From Madurella fahalii (taxonomy: Eukaryota > Ascomycota > Sordariomycetes > Sordariales): a stretch of DNA of 64,000 bases. Below are positions 23,471 to 33,803 of the stretch, piece after piece. A program made the translations under genes and the position numbers. The stretch is from contig CM056876.1 in the NCBI GenBank assembly GCA_029876055.1, positions 1,860,001 through 1,924,000 of the forward strand. The letters are read 5' to 3'. Each line of letters starts with the position of its first letter. Position 1 is the stretch's first letter. The notes beneath the pieces are model-generated. The model worked only from the letters and a program-made list of their open reading frames with translations. It was not told the DNA's origin and searched no databases.

Positions 23471-26447
23471 TCAAGAAAGCCAAGGCTCATTCGCTCGTAC
23501 ATCAGCCAGCAGCAGCTGATTCCCGCCGCCAACGACACCGCTGCCAAAATCGAGCTTGGGCATCTCAATCCTTGGCGGCGGCGCCGGGTCTTGCTTATTC
23601 TTCTTATTGCCGCCACCAGCGCCAGCACCAGCACCAGCGCCGCCGCCGCCGCCGCCGCCGTTCTTTTTAGCGGGGGAAGAGCTCCGGCTCTTGGTCTCGG
23701 GCGGCGGACCGTACCTGACATCACGGACGTCCCACCCGTCCTCGTACGCGGCCGCGACCCAGGTCCGCAAGCCGTCATGGACGGCACCGTAAAACTTTTC
23801 CTTGCATAGACGCAGGCTGCCGCCAAGGCAGCGCTCCCACCCGGAGATGCGCAGCGCGGCCCGGAGGGCGTTGCGCTCCCTCGCCGTCGGGCCGGTGCAG
23901 GCCAGGATGGCGTTCATCAGGTCGAGGTGACTGGCCAAGTAGTTTGTCGCGTCCCACTCGACCCCTCCGACGTAGGGCGCCGCGGGCACGGGCGGCCGCT
24001 CCTGCGGGAAGTACCGCGCCATGTAGGCGTACTGGCTTTGGCTGTCAGGGTCTGCTGCTGCTCCGCGACTGCTGCCGCTAGACAACCTTGTGCCCCCCAC
24101 CCCCGGATTTGAAGAGGGCGTGGGGACGGTAGGGCCCGCGCCTTCCTGGTCACAAGACGACAGCTTGTCGGCGGCCGGCAGCGCGACGATGTTGAGGTTA
24201 TGCAGGAAGATCCAAAACACCTCCTTGGTGACGTTTACTACCTCCTTGCACCAGACGCGGTAGGGCCGCTCGCGGCGCATCTCGAGGACAAAGTCAACTG
24301 GCCGGTCTTCCTCCTTGGGCTCTGGATCCCGTAGGTAGCCCAAGATGGCCCGGGCCCGCGACACGCGCTCTTGGGGTGTGGCGGCCTCGATGTAGGTGAG
24401 GAGGATGGAAGTGATGATATTGCGGGTGGTGAACTCGCTGGGTCCCTTCTTTTCCGGATCGAAGATCATGTGCAGCAAGGCTGGAAAGAGGATGGTGTGG
24501 ATCGAATGCAGATAGTGCAGCGCCATGTCGGTGGTGCATAACGCCTTGAGGCACAACAGGTTCTCGTGCAGCAGGGCATCCTCGTGCTCCTCTCTACAGG
24601 GCATCGTTAGTGATCCTCCCGTATCCAGGACCAGTAAGAAGGGGAGAGTAAGGGGGTGGGTATGAGCCTGGACCCCTGGATTGCGACCACAATAGCACCA
24701 ACGCAGCTGCCAGGCAGGGATTTCATTCCCCGAAAAAGAACCAACAGAGCATTACATACCTCCACTCAACGGCCATGATACGGTGGAGTAGCTCCACGAT
24801 CTCCTTCATGCCACCCTGTCGGATAAATTCCTCGGTCCAGGCGACCGTCTCATTGCGGAGCAAGAGCCGTAGCTTGTGCAACTTGCCCACCTCCACTTGC
24901 TCGGGCTGCTGCACCTTTCGAAGATACGTCACGAAGTCGCCAGGCAGCTGCTGGCCCTTGACTTTGGCCAAGAGGCCGCTGCCATAACCAGAGAATGGCC
25001 CCGGCGACGGTGGCTCGCTCACGAGGCTCTCGCTCGACTTGGTCCTGAAATGCCGACCCAAGCTGCTATCCCCTTTTTTCTTCTTGAGCGGCGATGATGG
25101 ATTCGATTTGTTGCCACCCCTGACGATGGTTAGGCTCAACCCCCGGCCGTGTTTCTTCTTCTCCTTCTTGGCATTCCCATTGATGTCCTCCTGGTCAGCT
25201 GTAAGCCCCACTGCCGTTCCACTCGGCCCCGACGATGGCGCGCTACCATCGTTCGAGCCCGGGCGCTCGAGCTTGGCCTGCATCTCTGCCCAATCCTGCC
25301 GGATAAACTCCATCTTGATGGTGTCACTCAAATTCCGCATCTTGTACCGCTGGTTCTCGGGAATATTGCGGCGATCCAGCATGGCCTCGAGGTGCCTGTC
25401 GATATCTTTTGGGTCGATAAAGGGGACCTCGGGAGCGGCGACAGGTGCCGACGACTTTGACCCGGATCCCGCGGCAGGCTGCGGTCCCGGTCCCGATGCT
25501 GCGCTGCCCTTCCCCCACGTCAATCGCTTGGCGCGACTGTCGCCACCCGATTCGGCCGACCGAGCCGTATCATCTTCTCGACGCGTCACGTAGGCCTGGA
25601 ACGATTTGGGACGCGGCTTCCTCCATGATGACAGCGCACCGGGCCGCTCCGGCTGGTTCCCGTTCCTAATGGGGAGCTCGACCGGGGGTTCTAGCCGCGG
25701 CGAGGGAAGGCCGAACGCCTGGCTCGCGAATTGTGCGTAAATAGGTGTCGCTGGTGCTGTCACCAACACGTGGTGGTCGCTGCCCAGCGAATGCGGTGGC
25801 GTCCTGTTCTCCTTGTCCTTCTCTTTGGCGGTGCGGGCCGCGTCGTCTTCGTCGGTCAGCAGCTGTTTCAAGTTCTTCATGGACTTGGGCCGTAGGAGCG
25901 ATGTGATGTTGGTTGCCGACTTGGCCTTCTTGGGCTTTGTCGGTGAGGTGTTGTTGTCCCTCGACTTGGGCGGCTTGCTCGAGTCCCTCGACCCGAAGGG
26001 CCTCAGCGAGATGGTGGCGAAGCCGCTCTTCGTCGGCGATGGCGGCGGCTCATCACCCCGACCGCGGCCCCGTGGCCTCTCGGGCGACCGCTCCTGTCGG
26101 TTCTGCTGCAGTTCCCCGAGGGCGTGCGAGTAGCGCTGCGGCTCCATGGCTGCAGCTGCTGATGTGTCGAAGCCGACATAGAACACGTCGCCAATGGTCC
26201 CGACCGCCAGGCTGCGCTGGGAAGCCAGGAAGCCCGGTGTCGATGCTATTGGCGTACAGAGGGCTGGGGGCGGGAGGGACGAGCCGTCTGAGTTGTTCCT
26301 CTTGTGTCCGCCGCCCATGAGCGAGCGTAGGACTGACGACTTGGACCGTTGATGACGCGACCCTGCGTCTGCGGCTGCTGCGGCCTGAGCTGATGTCGCT
26401 GGCGCGGGCGGCCCGGGAGGTCTGTTCGGGTCGGCCATGGTGGACAT
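23471..26447 (-). CDS. GBD/FH3-domain protein without formin FH1/FH2
   Basis: Two exons, 26447-24760 and 24593-23471 (166-nt intron, donor GTATGT), 936 residues. The N-terminal 330 residues are disordered, Ser/Pro-rich and basic (RHQRSKSSVLRSLMGGG, KSMKNLKQLLTDEDD). At about residues 340-385 is the GTPase-binding motif of diaphanous-type formins (IDRHLEAMLDRRNIPENQRY, KMRNLSDTIKMEFI). From about residue 505 an armadillo-like FH3 follows (LPGDFVTYLRKVQ, NETVAWTEEFIRQGGMKEI, ALLHENLLCLKALCTT). The intron splits the FH3 and joining gives VEWREEHED, matching the fold. The protein ends after a Gly-rich linker with no proline-rich FH1 and no actin-binding FH2, so it should bind Rho GTPases but not nucleate actin. 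The start is the first ATG giving a fungal-like N-terminus (MSTMADPN); the frame stays open upstream but that part is an ATGCC repeat leader. Confidence 0.85.
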
Positions 26448-26510
26448 GGCTGCGTTAGAGTGAGATGAGATGTCGATGTCTTTGCAATTGCCGTGGGAAC
26501 GCCGAGCGGA

Positions 26511-26685
26511 ATGCCAATGCGAAAATGCCAGATGCCGAGATGCCAGATGCCAGTGATTACTTCGCCCCGAAAACAAAATCACAAAAAAGAAATGCCAACT
26601 GTGCCGCTTGTCAGAATGCCGCGATGCTGTATTATGCCATTGCCGAAACCGCGGGCTGCTTCGTGTCGGCGAAGCTGAGAATGCC
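26511..26685 (-). repeat. GGCAT motif array in the GBD/FH3 gene leader
   Basis: Nine copies of ATGCC (GGCAT in the sense of the gene) in 175 bases, at 26511, 26525, 26532, 26540, 26547, 26592, 26616, 26634 and 26681. Four of them form a 7- to 8-base tandem at 26525-26551. The array lies 64-238 bases upstream of the start codon, probably in the 5' untranslated region or proximal promoter. Confidence 0.75.
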
Positions 26686-26977
26686 AATGGGCAGAGTCGA
26701 GGACCAAGGCGGCCGTTTGGAATGGAAATAACTCGCGGCCTCGCCGGGGAAACTGCACCACGCCCGGATGTTGCAAGTCGCTCTGGTTGCTCGTCATTGG
26801 CAGAGCCAAGACGGCCGCAGCCAATGACATGATTGTTTACTGGGGGACGGTTGCCACGGCAATGTCGGGTGAACCACTGGGGCAGTTATCGATAACGTTT
26901 CCACCCCGCGATCGCCCCACTACCCCACGGCGATCGGGCTGGTAGCGGTGTGCAGCCAAAAGCAAAATAGTAACGAA

Positions 26978-27002
26978 TTTTTTTTTTTTTTTAAAAAAAA
27001 AA
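26978..27002. repeat. T15-A10 homopolymer junction
   Basis: Perfect T run meeting a perfect A run, self-complementary over about 20 bases. May exclude nucleosomes or serve as a transcript end for the gene on its left-reading strand; also typical of sequencing slippage. Confidence 0.85.
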
Positions 27003-27110
27003 GAAAAAGGGAACCTTGATGAGGCAGCCTCCAAGTCAGCGTGCGAACGCTACCTAAACTACCCCTCTAATCAACTTCCTAACCTCTCAATCATCCGCCA
27101 TCCCCCATCA

Positions 27111-28419
27111 TCACCAACTCAGCAACCCCTTGCCCCTATCAAAGCCTCCGCGCAGCTGCCGTGCCGGCTTAACGACCTTCCCCTGCAGCACCGTGAACTT
27201 GACAATCCCCTCACAATCCTCCGGCCTAACTCTTGCGAGCCAGATACACTGTCCAGCACCGACATTCTCCTGCTCCACCTTCCCCTCCTCCTCCTCCTCC
27301 TCCTCCTCCTCCTCCTCCTCCCCTTCTCTACCACTCTCTCCCTCACCTGCGCCACCGCCCCTTTGGCCATTCTTAGAATCCTTCGCAGCAGAGCGATTGC
27401 CGTTGCCATTGCTATTGCCATTACTGTTGCTGTTGCCGTTGCCGTTGACAACCAGCTCTGCGCCGCCGTCGGCCCGCCGCACCCCGTCTATCCCAAACGC
27501 GTTCGGCCTCCGGTACACCATGACGTTGGCGCTGTACTTGTGGCCGCCGACGTGGCTGATGAAGTAGATGCCCACCCCGCCGGGCCGCTCGTCGTCCAGG
27601 TCCCGCGCCAGCCCCAGCGGCTGCAGGTGCCGCTGGAACTCCTTGCGCAGCAGCGGCGCGCTCTGCCCGCACCGCGCGTCGCGCGTCCTCTGGCTGCACA
27701 GGAGGATCAGCGCGCGGTGCGGGCACGGCCGCGTCGTCAGGTCCTTGAGCGCCGCCGGCGTCCCCTCGGGGAGCGGGGCCGGTAGCGACGGCGGGATGGA
27801 CACCTTCGCGGTCAGGGGCGTGGTGGTGGTCGGCGAGTTGGACACGATGGAGGTGAGGAGGGTCTGGACGGTCGCCGGCGTGACGTTCTCGATGAGGACG
27901 AAGGCCGGGAGGAGGAGGACCCTGGTGGGCTCCGAGTAGGAGGGCGGGCTGTGCGGCGTGGGTATGTTGGATGCCGAGACGAGGAGGCGCTGGATGAAAA
28001 GATCCGAGTCGCCGTCGTTAGCGGGTAATACCCTGATGGAGGGGAGTTATGAGGGAGGGAGGGAAAGAGGGAGGGATGGGAGGCGGCCGTACCCCGTTGC
28101 TAGGGGGCTTGGCGTGTGCGATGGCCTGCATGAGGCTCCCCTTCTCGTCGGCGACATCGCGCACCCAGTCCGTCTTGCCCGTGGCGACTAGTACGTGGGT
28201 GCTCCACCCTTTCACGAAGCCGTAGAGGTCGTCGGACTCGTCAATCTTGAAGCCCTTGGGGTACTGCACGGCGCAAGTGTCGCAGTCGCGGTCGCAGTCG
28301 TCGCCGTCGACAGCCTTGTCCACGGCTGGGAAGAGGTCCTGCATCGAGGCCTTGCTCCCAGAGTTGCCGATGGCGAGCGCTTTGGCGCTGTTGATGAGCG
28401 ACTTGAACGCGCTCGTCAT
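27111..28419 (-). CDS. Apd1/Aim32-like sucrase/ferredoxin-like Fe-S protein
   Basis: Thioredoxin-like ferredoxin of the Apd1/Aim32 (Suc_Fer-like) family; yeast relatives carry a [2Fe-2S] cluster with His and Cys ligands and affect redox-drug sensitivity. Two exons: 28419-28093 and 27989-27111, 401 residues. The intron is 28092-27990 (103 nt): its donor is GTACGG, a CTAAC branch site lies inside, and the CAG at 27992-27990 restores frame; an earlier CAG (60-nt intron) would give a stop within five codons. N-terminal domain: DCDTCAVQYP and GWSTHVLVATGK. C-terminal domain: CSQRTRDARCG (Cys about 206 and 216) and the HX3H pair in SHVGGHKY (about 255 and 259), then an Asn/Gly/Ser run, a Glu tract and the closing CIWLARVRPEDCEGIV. 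The inserted low-complexity loop is unusual for the family. Confidence 0.86.
27284..27324 (-). repeat. GAG microsatellite coding for a Glu tract in the Apd1-like gene
   Basis: CTC repeat on the plus strand that encodes about 13 consecutive Glu in a surface loop just before the last conserved block. A second hexamer-like run (about 27400-27450) encodes the Asn/Gly/Ser stretch in the same loop. Confidence 0.8.
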
Positions 28420-29492
28420 TTTTTTCTTTTCTTTTTCTTTTTTTCCGGTTTATAGGGGGCCGACACTGCTGCTGGTGTTGGTGCTGATGCTGGTGCTAAC
28501 CCTAGCGTCGCCGCCGTCTGTCTAGCGCCCTACGAAGGTGCTCCCGAGCCGGCCAGCGGCGACAGGTCCCCGTTGAGGAACGGGGCGATCCACTAATTAA
28601 AGAAAACCTGTGGCGTAAAGCCGTCCGGTTATCCCGCGTGTGTCGGTGATTCGGAGGTAATGGTTAAAGTGGGCCCGCGGGGGGCCGTTGACCGTATAAG
28701 CCTTCCGAAAACCCGGCGGATCGCTGTTCAAGCCAGGATTTGGGTGTATTTGCATGGGAGCCCGATACTGTGGTTCATCGAATCCGCCATCACAAAAACG
28801 GCCCAGAGTACTTGCCAAGACGATAGAGGATTAATGTGGGCACGCGAGATTCCTTCTTTCCGTCACAGTGCACAGACGGAGATCCGTCAACAAAAAACAG
28901 CCACAACAGCCTCGTAACGCCGAGCGACACCAGATGGGAACGTTACTCCCGTTATATTCCTTCTCTGACCGCATCCGTCTAGCTCACCTAGATATGATAG
29001 GCACCATGACGGCACATTGCGTAATATATCGTTTGAGCCGGCAAGGATCCCGACCGCTAGTTTACCAGAAGATCAGATTAGTCGTGTCATCACCCCCGTA
29101 TCACGGCGGTGTGGGCGTATAGGAGGCCCGGCTGCTTCACAGATTTACCAATACCGGTATATAACATTGCAACGGGAACCCTTTTTTTCCCTCATATTTA
29201 TTACAATATTACAACACATTGAAAGGCCGGTCAGGCACGCCCCTTAGCGATCCCACGACAACAGATCCACTTTGAGACGCTAGACTAAATACTCTAGAAG
29301 CCTAGACAGAAAAGACACCCGGACCAAACCCAATACCCCCTTTTTAGATACACATAGCCCTACCAACAATAACCATGCCATGACTGCATTATCTCATCCA
29401 TTCGCCAAACCTCGTCAGTAAAAACCCAAGAAACCCTCTCCCCCATGGCGCTTTCCTCCCACCCCTCCCTCCATCCCAACCCCCAAATTCCA
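28420..29492. other. Intergenic between acyltransferase 3' end and Apd1-like promoter
   Basis: About 1.1 kb. A T-rich run just upstream of the Apd1-like start (28420-28446) and lower GC toward 29.2-29.4 kb, where the acyltransferase 3' untranslated region should be. No gene seen. Confidence 0.55.
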
Positions 29493-31963
29493 TCATTTCG
29501 CCTTCCTCGCTTCGTCATAATCTCCTAGGCTCACCGCACTCTCCCCCAAACTGCCCACGGATTCGTCCTCGTCACTAGATTCCCCCAATCCCGCTTCCTT
29601 TGCCTCCTTCCTCCGCCGCCTGATCTCCCCCCTCTCCTTCATCGCCGCCCTGATCTTCTTGTTCGCCTCGTCGAAGCCCTCCTTGCTATCCAGCGCGGTA
29701 AACCCGCTGATTGGGAATCCACTCATCCCTGAGCCGCCGCCGGCACTGCTGCTCCGACTGCGACTCCGGCTCGGCGGGCGCGTAGCAAACATGGGCACCT
29801 TGCCGATATTGCTGAACGACTCGTTGCGCGGGATGTTGCGGCTCGACTGCGTCGTGCTGCGCCGCAAGGGCATCTTGTGCGACGGGCTCTCGACGCCGTC
29901 CGCGCCGGGCGACGATGTGCCGCTATAAGCGCGGTAGTGCATCGGCGGTCGGGTGGTCGAGACAGGAGAGCTAGTTTCGCTGCTAGCTGCTGCCGCTGCT
30001 GCTGCGGAGGCGCCGGCCCGGCCCGAGCTATCGCCTATCAATCGGGTATGCTCAAAGTCGGGAAACATCTCCGGTCCGAGCGTGTTAATCACATGCGTGA
30101 CTTGCTCGCTAAGCTCGGCGCGACGCTCCCGCAACTGGCTAATGCTGTAGCTTGAGGTGGGGATGATGCAAAGTGCGAGCGGCCGAAGCGATTTCAGTAT
30201 GTCCATGCCAACTTCTCCAAAGCGAAGCGCCGCGAAGGTAATGGCGGGGAAGAAGATGAATCCGGCTACGAACACCGCCCATATAGGGACCCACTCGGGC
30301 ACCCGTCCACCGAGGCGGTCCCGCCAGACCAATATCGCCGTGATTGCCGTGTAGAAGAAGTAGAGGACTGGGGCGAAAAACATCGAGACCATGATTTTCC
30401 ATGTAGCCATAACATCCCGTCCCTGGACCTTCACTGTAGAACCCGCCAGCGCCAGCTTCGCCTTCTTCTGGCTGATATATTTTGTAGCGATGAACACGGG
30501 AGCGAAGAGGATGAGACCGGGAAGCACGCCCGCAGAGAGAACTAGTAGCTTGGCGAAGCGGTAGAAGAAGGTCAGGACCACCTTGGGCCACGACATCTTG
30601 GCGTACTGGACCTGATGATCACGAATGTTTAGGTAGCGGAGCTGTCTGTTGTAGTCGTTGACCGACTTCTTGAGCTGGACGATGCGCTGGTCGTTCTTAT
30701 ACCTTTCATAGCCCAATGCCAGCCGCCGATTCAGCTCGACGATCACGGGGAGAGGCAGCTTCTTGCCGGTGGGGTTATACAGTCTCCGTGCCGCCTGGAT
30801 AACCATCAGCGTATCGTAGTCAGGCGTCGAGACCGTGACTGCGCTCAGGGCCTGGTGCACCATATCCAGTACCTGGCCGATCGCCTCTCTTCGCTCGTTG
30901 TTCTTGTAAAGCTCAACGAGCCTCGTCGGAACCTCGAATGGCGGGCCAAATTCGACGACAGCTCTCGACCGGAACTTGTGGGCGTGGAAATAGTTCATGC
31001 CAACCGGCACGATTTTCAGGCCGCAATCGGGAGCCTCAGCAAGCGTTCCCAGCGCCATAATGGCCACTCCTGCCTTGAGGGGCAGTAGCTCGGTGCGGTC
31101 GTGGCTACCTCCCTCCGGGAAGATACCGACACATCCGCCAGACTTGAGCCGGTCAAACACGGCCCGATATACTTCGGACTGGTCGATGTGGGGTGCCAGT
31201 TTGTACTTGGTTCCCTCATACCCATCCGTGGGGCCCTTGAGATCCTCGTCTCTCAAATTGCCGTGCTCGTCCACGTCGGTGCGGCCCGTGAGCTGCGTCA
31301 GAGCAAGTTTCCCCTTGAAGGGACGTTTGATCCGGATCTCATTGGGCCCGAGAATTTGCGCAATATCAATGCTCGATCCGCTCTGACCCTTGGCAGGCGG
31401 GAGGAAGAGCATGCCGCCGACTTCAGCCTGCTTCTCGAAATCCGTGCCAATTCCGCGGATAAGAGTCGGATCGTTGACGGGATCGGGGAGATATATGGTG
31501 CCCTGGCCGGGTTTCGCGTAGTCTTGGGCCCGCCCGACTGGAACCGACCCGACCTGGCGGGATGCGAATCCGATGAAACCATGGACTGACTTCTGGGCAA
31601 CGAGGAGCGAGACGCGGCGCTGGGCCTCGTTTCGCAGTGTTCGCTGGAGGATCAGGGCATCGACGAACTGCGAGGCAATGGCGCCGTCAGCGGACCGCGT
31701 CTCACATTGTCATCGTGAAGGGAGGCCGAGGTACCTACCTGATTTGCGTGAGGAGCTGCGACGAAAAGAACGGGCCCGCTACGGGGCACCCTCCAAGAGC
31801 CCCGGGGGTGCACCTCCCGGAAGAAGAGATCAACCAGGACGGAGGTAGTCCACAGGAACGTGTCATACTTCCAGTTGCTCATGGGGTAGAGTTCCTTTGG
31901 AAAAGTCGGAGAAGCTGCGCCCTGCGATTGGGGACCGAGTTGCTGAGTTTTGCGGTCAGCCAT
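29493..31963 (-). CDS. Glycerol-3-phosphate/dihydroxyacetone phosphate acyltransferase (Sct1/Gpt2 type)
   Basis: ER membrane enzyme of the first acylation step of phospholipid and triacylglycerol synthesis. Two exons: 31963-31739 and 31667-29493, intron 31738-31668 (71 nt), 799 residues. The intron lies inside acyltransferase motif I: joining gives HANQFVD at residues 72-78, the form found in fungal Sct1/Gpt2. Motif II (GSVPVGRAQDYAKPGQG), motif III (FPEGGSHDR, about residue 258) and motif IV (IVPVGMNYF) follow. Then three hydrophobic segments (VLPGLILFAPVFIA, FFAPVLYFFYTAITAILV, WAVFVAGFIFFPAITFAAL). The C-terminal 200 residues are Ser/Arg-rich, with many possible phosphosites, as in the yeast enzymes. 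Start at 31963 preferred (ATGG context); an in-frame ATG at 32044 would add 27 residues. Its substrate is the product of the glycerol kinase at the far end of the window. Confidence 0.92.
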
Positions 31964-33803
31964 GGCGACGGTGAGAGGGTGATTGGCGCTGCCGTCGGAA
32001 GAGGGCAGCCTAGGCAGCGATAAGACGCTGCGAGGTACTCCCAACTGTGTTGTAGTCGGTGAATCTTATATCTCTGCCTCGGATTGTTCCTGCAGAAAAA
32101 CCGGCGCGGAACGGAGCGGCTAGTTCGCTAGTGGGCCAGAGAGGTGCGTTCTTGTTGTACAATATGGATGCGACTTTAGCCTTTGCAAGATACCCGCAAA
32201 GCGCACACTCGCATCGCAGTGCCAATCGGGTATGCCAATCGGGTAAGAACTGGCCGGAAGACTGGGAGGGGTGTTCGGGCTCGATTCGCGCTCGGTGTTT
32301 CTCATAGGTCCCAGTGCAGCCGACCGAGGCTTTTAGACAGATGGACCTGATGTCGCAGTCTGAGTGTCGACGAACCACAGAGGCGGATCGACAGGGTGAC
32401 AGGAAGTCTAGAGCTCTAGATCGGGACGGGCCGAGGAGCGCGTAATTTCTGACGGGTATCAAAACTTTCAAGGGCTACTAGAGGTGAAAGGGGAAAAGGG
32501 TATATATGACGATAAATAAATGACAATATAGGATCGAAGAAAGAAGCCAGCGTTGAGGAAGGATGGGGGAAAAGGCTGAACCCTGGGCTGGGACATGGAA
32601 TCTTTTCCTCGACGCACACGGAACGGCAACGAGGCGGCAAATGTGTGTAAGAATTTCGGCCCCCTTGCCGACCCAAGGAGCGCCAAGGCATGTGGGGCAT
32701 GACGATGTCATCCCAACCGTCCCAAACCGTTCGACGGGGGGTGAGGGGTGTGTGCTTCAGCGCTTTGGCAGGTTTCTGGGCGGATGGCCTTCGGGTATCC
32801 CAGCGGGGCTTGGGTGCTATGTATTGTTCCCATTGGCTTGATATGCCCGTCTCCCCCCTCTGGTTGGCCGTCTCGAGGAGCTGGCCAAGCTATCAAGATG
32901 CGAGACGCATGCAGCCATGCATGCAGCAAGCTGCTTTGCAGCCAGCAGCGAGACGAGACGAGTTCAGCGACCAACCAACGGAGGGTAGTAAAGCAGAATC
33001 CCATACATGCGAGAGGACAGGAAGCTAGGAATCCCAACAAAAATCACCGTCCACACGCCTGCAGGAGGAAATATGCGATAAGATAACGACGCATCAAGCG
33101 GTCAGCTTCCGAGAGCTTGGGCCAGCATTCGCGCGGGGTTCGTGTTCAAGGAGAAGAGATAAGTAAAGCTCTCGAAACTCAATTCATCCATGTGATGCAT
33201 GGTGTACCGGCACCTAGCGGCTTGATTGCGTGCCGCAATTTCCTGCGAAAATTTCGTTACATTCTTCAGTTGGTGTACAGAGGCGCAGAAGGCCCACGAT
33301 CATAGTCACGTAATGCCGAGCCGGCATACCGCTGAAAATCTAGAAGCGTCCATCCCTCGGCTCGGTGTGGCCGCGAACGACCTCGCCTTGGCGGACTACA
33401 CTAGGGTATGGCAAACCCGCCATCCCCCACATTTCAACATTAACCCCAGCTCTTTGTTGCCGCAACTATCGATGAGTCGATGCATGCTGTGTTTTATACC
33501 ATATCAAAGCGGCTGCTGATATTGCCTCGCGCTGGTCTCATGTCTGGCAGGTGAGGGGGAGTGTTCTTTGTTTACACGGCATCCTGGCTTTTGGTGTGTG
33601 TATATTACGTAACGCCCGGGTGGGGACCCCTGATGCCAGGGGAGAAACCAAAGGGATACGAGCACTCAAACGTAACGACGGCTAGAGTATATAGTCAATT
33701 GCTTTGCATACATATTCCTGAACAGTGCTACTAGAAGCAAAGCCAGCTACCATACGCCGGATGCGCCTGCTACGCCACGAGCCACTTCCGAATGCAAGCT
33801 CCC
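31964..33803. other. Intergenic, acyltransferase promoter and BRAP2-like 3' side
   Basis: 1.8 kb between two minus-strand genes. No family-like frame, repeat array or RNA gene was recognised. Duplicated short motif TGCCAATCGGGTA at about 32220-32245 only. Confidence 0.5.

Larger units (their letters stand above)
26448..27110. promoter_or_regulatory. Promoter/leader region of the GBD/FH3 gene
   Basis: 660 bases between the GBD/FH3 start and the stop of the upstream minus-strand gene. Besides the GGCAT array it has a run of 15 T followed by 10 A (26978-27002), a rigid AT element of the kind found in fungal promoters. A CCAAT pentamer occurs at 26821-26825. Confidence 0.45.
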
